Source: Pseudomonadota bacterium (GTDB lineage Bacteria > Desulfobacterota > BSN033 > WVXP01 > G020346125). Taken from it: DNA of 7,425 bases. Shown piece by piece: positions 5,755-7,425 of this stretch (the first letter of the stretch is position 1; each line of letters starts with the position of its first letter). A program made the position numbers and the translations under genes. Under the pieces are notes generated by a model. That model made no database searches, was not told the DNA's origin, and worked only from the letters and a program-made list of their open reading frames with translations. The stretch lies in contig JAUWDQ010000125.1 in assembly GCA_030608745.1 (NCBI GenBank), positions 1-7,425 of the forward strand, read 5' to 3'.

Positions 5755-7425
5755 ATGGGCTCGGGTCAACATAAATATCCGGCTGGGCTCCAAAGATCTG
5801 GGGTAGTAATGAGGAAGAGGCGGTCAAAACGGATTGACAGCCTTACCCTCAGTGGAAAGCTGGCTGGGGACTTTCACGCTCTTTCAAATCAAATATTGCG
5901 CTATGCAAACCGCGGTGTCCCGAGAATTGACTTCCTGCGCGAAATCTCTAAGATGCTCATGGACTTCTCTGGATGCGATACAGTTGAACTGCGATTTAAG
6001 GAAAACGACAATTATTTTCGCTGCGAGGTCAGACGGCACCACAAACAATTTTCCCGCTTTGAAATCATCCCTTTGGCGCAGAATGAGGACGGCGAGAGTA
6101 TTTCAGGCTCGCAGAAAGATCCGGGCCTGGAAATGCTATGCAATTACATTGTTAATGACCACGTTGATTCTTCGATGCCCTTCTTCACGGAAAACGGCAG
6201 TTTCTGGACGGGCAACACGGAAAATCCGTTGGTCTTCCATCCGATGACCAACGGGAAAAAACCTGTTCAAAGCCTCCACCTCGGCGACCACTACAGGTCG
6301 CTCGCCCTGATCCCGCTTTTGGTTGGCAATGAGAACATTGGGCTTTTGCAATTGAAGAGCAAGCGAGGAGACTATTTCACGGAAGAAGAGATAGAGTTAT
6401 ACGAAGGCCTCGCACAAAACCTTGGGATCGCTTTGGTGAACCAGCGTGTACAGGCGGCCATTCATGAACGGGTCAAGGAACTGACGTGCCTATATGGTAT
6501 AGCACAGGTGGCTGAACGACCCGGCATATCTCTGCAAGAAATTCTGCAATGCATTGTGGAGCTTCTTCCGCCGGCCTGGCAGTACTCCGAGATCGCCTTC
6601 GGCAGGATCATTTTAGATGGCGTATTTTACACAACACCTGGTTTTCAAAAGAGCCGGCAGAAACAGTCGGCGGATATCATTGTGAGTGGTAAAAGGCGGG
6701 GTGTTATCGAGGTGGTCTACAGCGAGAAGAAGCCGGAACTTGACGAAGGCCCATTCCTCAAAGAGGAGCGAAGCCTGATAGATGCCGTAGCCAGGCAGGT
6801 GGTACTCATCATTGAACGAAGGGAGACTGAGCAAGAAAAATCGAAGCTCCAGGATCAGCTCAGACACGCTGAGCGGTTAGCCACCATCGGACAGCTTGCT
6901 GCAGGCGTGGCCCACGAACTGAATGAGCCCTTAGGCAATATCCTGGGATTTGCCCAGCTTGCAAAGAAATGCCCGGGATTGCCCAATCAGGTGGAGAAGG
7001 ACATTGAACAGATAGTAACCGCCTCTTTGCACGCACGGGAAGTCATCAAGAAGCTGTTGTTATCCGCTCGTCAAATGCCGCCAAAGACGACCCAAGTCAA
7101 TCTTACCCAAGTGGTTGAAGATGAGCTCTATTTACTCGAAGCTCGGTGTGCCAAGGGGGGAATTGAATTGGTACGTTCGCTATCGCCGGACCTGCCGGAG
7201 ATCACTGCCGATCCGGCACAATTGAACCAGGTGCTGGTCAATCTGGTCGTCAATTCAGTGCAGGCGATGCCAGAAGGGCGTCGCAGTCTTATTGACTTAA
7301 CGGAATTATCGACCGGTTTTAACCGGGTTTATTTGATATCGATCAAGGGAGCGGCTCTGCCGCTCCCTTTATTTTTGGGCGATATCTACTCGCCGTGGAT
7401 CGGCGCGTCCGGGTGGAAGGCGTGG
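5755..7425 (+). CDS. Cytoplasmic sensor histidine kinase with GAF-type sensors (3' end abnormal/partial)
   Basis: Frame 1 is open for 557 codons from ATG 5755 to the right edge without a stop. ATG 5809 is an alternative start (18 codons later, 'MRKRRSKRIDSL'). There are no membrane segments, so the sensor is soluble. Residues about 40-235 look like a GAF-type domain ('GVPRIDFLREISKMLMDFSG', later 'SLALIPLLVGNENIGLLQLK' near 182-201). Residues about 242-355 are a second sensor region ('ELTCLYGIAQVAERPGISLQ', 'EGPFLKEERSLI') known from many orphan kinases of anaerobic bacteria and archaea. A short coiled coil (about 353-377) leads to the H-box 'GQLAAGVAHELNEPLGNILG', with His387 as the phosphorylation site. 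The ATPase N-box 'LNQVLVNLVVNSVQAMPEG' (490-508) is present with Asn500. The expected G1 (DxGxG), F and G2 boxes do not follow; the remaining ~49 residues are not kinase-like and span a terminator hairpin. The gene is therefore probably truncated or fused at about 7278. No response regulator is in view. Confidence 0.85.
   Translation, partial: MGSGQHKYPAGLQRSGVVMRKRRSKRIDSLTLSGKLAGDFHALSNQILRYANRGVPRIDFLREISKMLMDFSGCDTVELRFKENDNYFRCEVRRHHKQFSRFEIIPLAQNEDGESISGSQKDPGLEMLCNYIVNDHVDSSMPFFTENGSFWTGNTENPLVFHPMTNGKKPVQSLHLGDHYRSLALIPLLVGNENIGLLQLKSKRGDYFTEEEIELYEGLAQNLGIALVNQRVQAAIHERVKELTCLYGIAQVAERPGISLQEILQCIVELLPPAWQYSEIAFGRIILDGVFYTTPGFQKSRQKQSADIIVSGKRRGVIEVVYSEKKPELDEGPFLKEERSLIDAVARQVVLIIERRETEQEKSKLQDQLRHAERLATIGQLAAGVAHELNEPLGNILGFAQLAKKCPGLPNQVEKDIEQIVTASLHAREVIKKLLLSARQMPPKTTQVNLTQVVEDELYLLEARCAKGGIELVRSLSPDLPEITADPAQLNQVLVNLVVNSVQAMPEGRRSLIDLTELSTGFNRVYLISIKGAALPLPLFLGDIYSPWIGASGWKAW
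7279..7425. other. Non-kinase tail at right edge: probable junction or foreign segment
   Basis: After 'AMPEG' the kinase frame stays open but loses family resemblance. The segment holds a small imperfect hairpin (CCGGT 7313-7317, ACCGG 7322-7326), then a strong terminator, then GC-richer sequence from about 7381. The minus strand there could carry the last 12 codons of another gene ending at TAG (7386-7388), too short to identify. Where exactly the kinase ends cannot be fixed: 'NRVYLISI' (to about 7344) could still be a degenerate ATPase strand. Confidence 0.5.
7345..7376 (+). terminator. Intrinsic (rho-independent) terminator
   Basis: A perfect 11-bp stem, AAGGGAGCGGC (7345-7355) and GCCGCTCCCTT (7359-7369), with the loop TCT, is followed by TATTTTT (7370-7376). 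The T-rich tract lies on the plus-strand downstream side only, so it terminates rightward transcription. It sits inside the open frame of the kinase, which is not expected if that frame were an intact gene. Confidence 0.8.

Noticed and set aside
5834..6247. 137-codon plus-strand frame inside the kinase region
   Set aside because: It overlaps the kinase in another frame, while the kinase frame shows clear GAF and histidine-kinase motifs.
7386..7424. Minus-strand frame ending '..HAFHPDAPIHGE' and TAG as a convergent gene end
   Set aside because: Only 12 codons are visible before the edge, too little to support a call.
1..7425. CRISPR arrays, tRNA/rRNA genes, insertion-sequence ends, phage or defence genes
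   Set aside because: No regularly spaced repeats, cloverleaf-like segments, transposase motifs or defence domains were seen on either strand.

Overview
The window looks like a bacterial chromosomal or metagenomic contig of moderate GC content. The protein style suggests a Desulfobacterota-like or related anaerobic/soil lineage: FAD-dependent amine oxidoreductases, a glycolate-oxidase-like flavoprotein, a glutamate-1-semialdehyde-aminomutase-like transaminase, and a soluble GAF-type sensor kinase with an 'EPGISLEEI'-like sensor. This assignment is inference; there is no rRNA or marker gene to confirm it.

Left to right: (1) 1-1188, the 3' part of a DAO-family FAD-dependent oxidoreductase that enters from the left edge, with its FAD-binding N-terminus outside the window. 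(2) 1189-1747, a gene graveyard. It holds a C-terminal fragment of an aconitase-X swivel (DUF126) protein on the minus strand, and an unassigned plus-strand frame whose stop overlaps the next start. (3) 1748-2865, a GlcD-type FAD-linked oxidase broken by a frameshift and in-frame stops. (4) 2959-4128, a complete second DAO-family oxidoreductase. (5) 4173-5501, a complete class-III PLP aminotransferase. (6) about 5558-5734, the C-terminal remnant of a muconolactone-isomerase-like small protein. (7) 5755 to the right edge, a cytoplasmic sensor histidine kinase. Its frame stays open to the edge, but it stops resembling a kinase shortly after the ATPase N-box and runs through a strong intrinsic terminator hairpin at 7345-7376.

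The metabolic genes share the plus strand and would fit oxidation of an amine, N-methylated amino acid or imino acid (DAO enzymes), with transamination and alpha-hydroxy-acid oxidation alongside. The AcnX-swivel fragment belongs to a family that includes cis-3-hydroxyproline dehydratases, which weakly points to imino-acid catabolism. The substrate cannot be read from the sequence. The locus appears to be decaying: intact enzymes alternate with at least three broken genes. I see no CRISPR, tRNA, rRNA, phage or insertion-sequence gene, and nothing that convincingly forms a new defence or mobile system.
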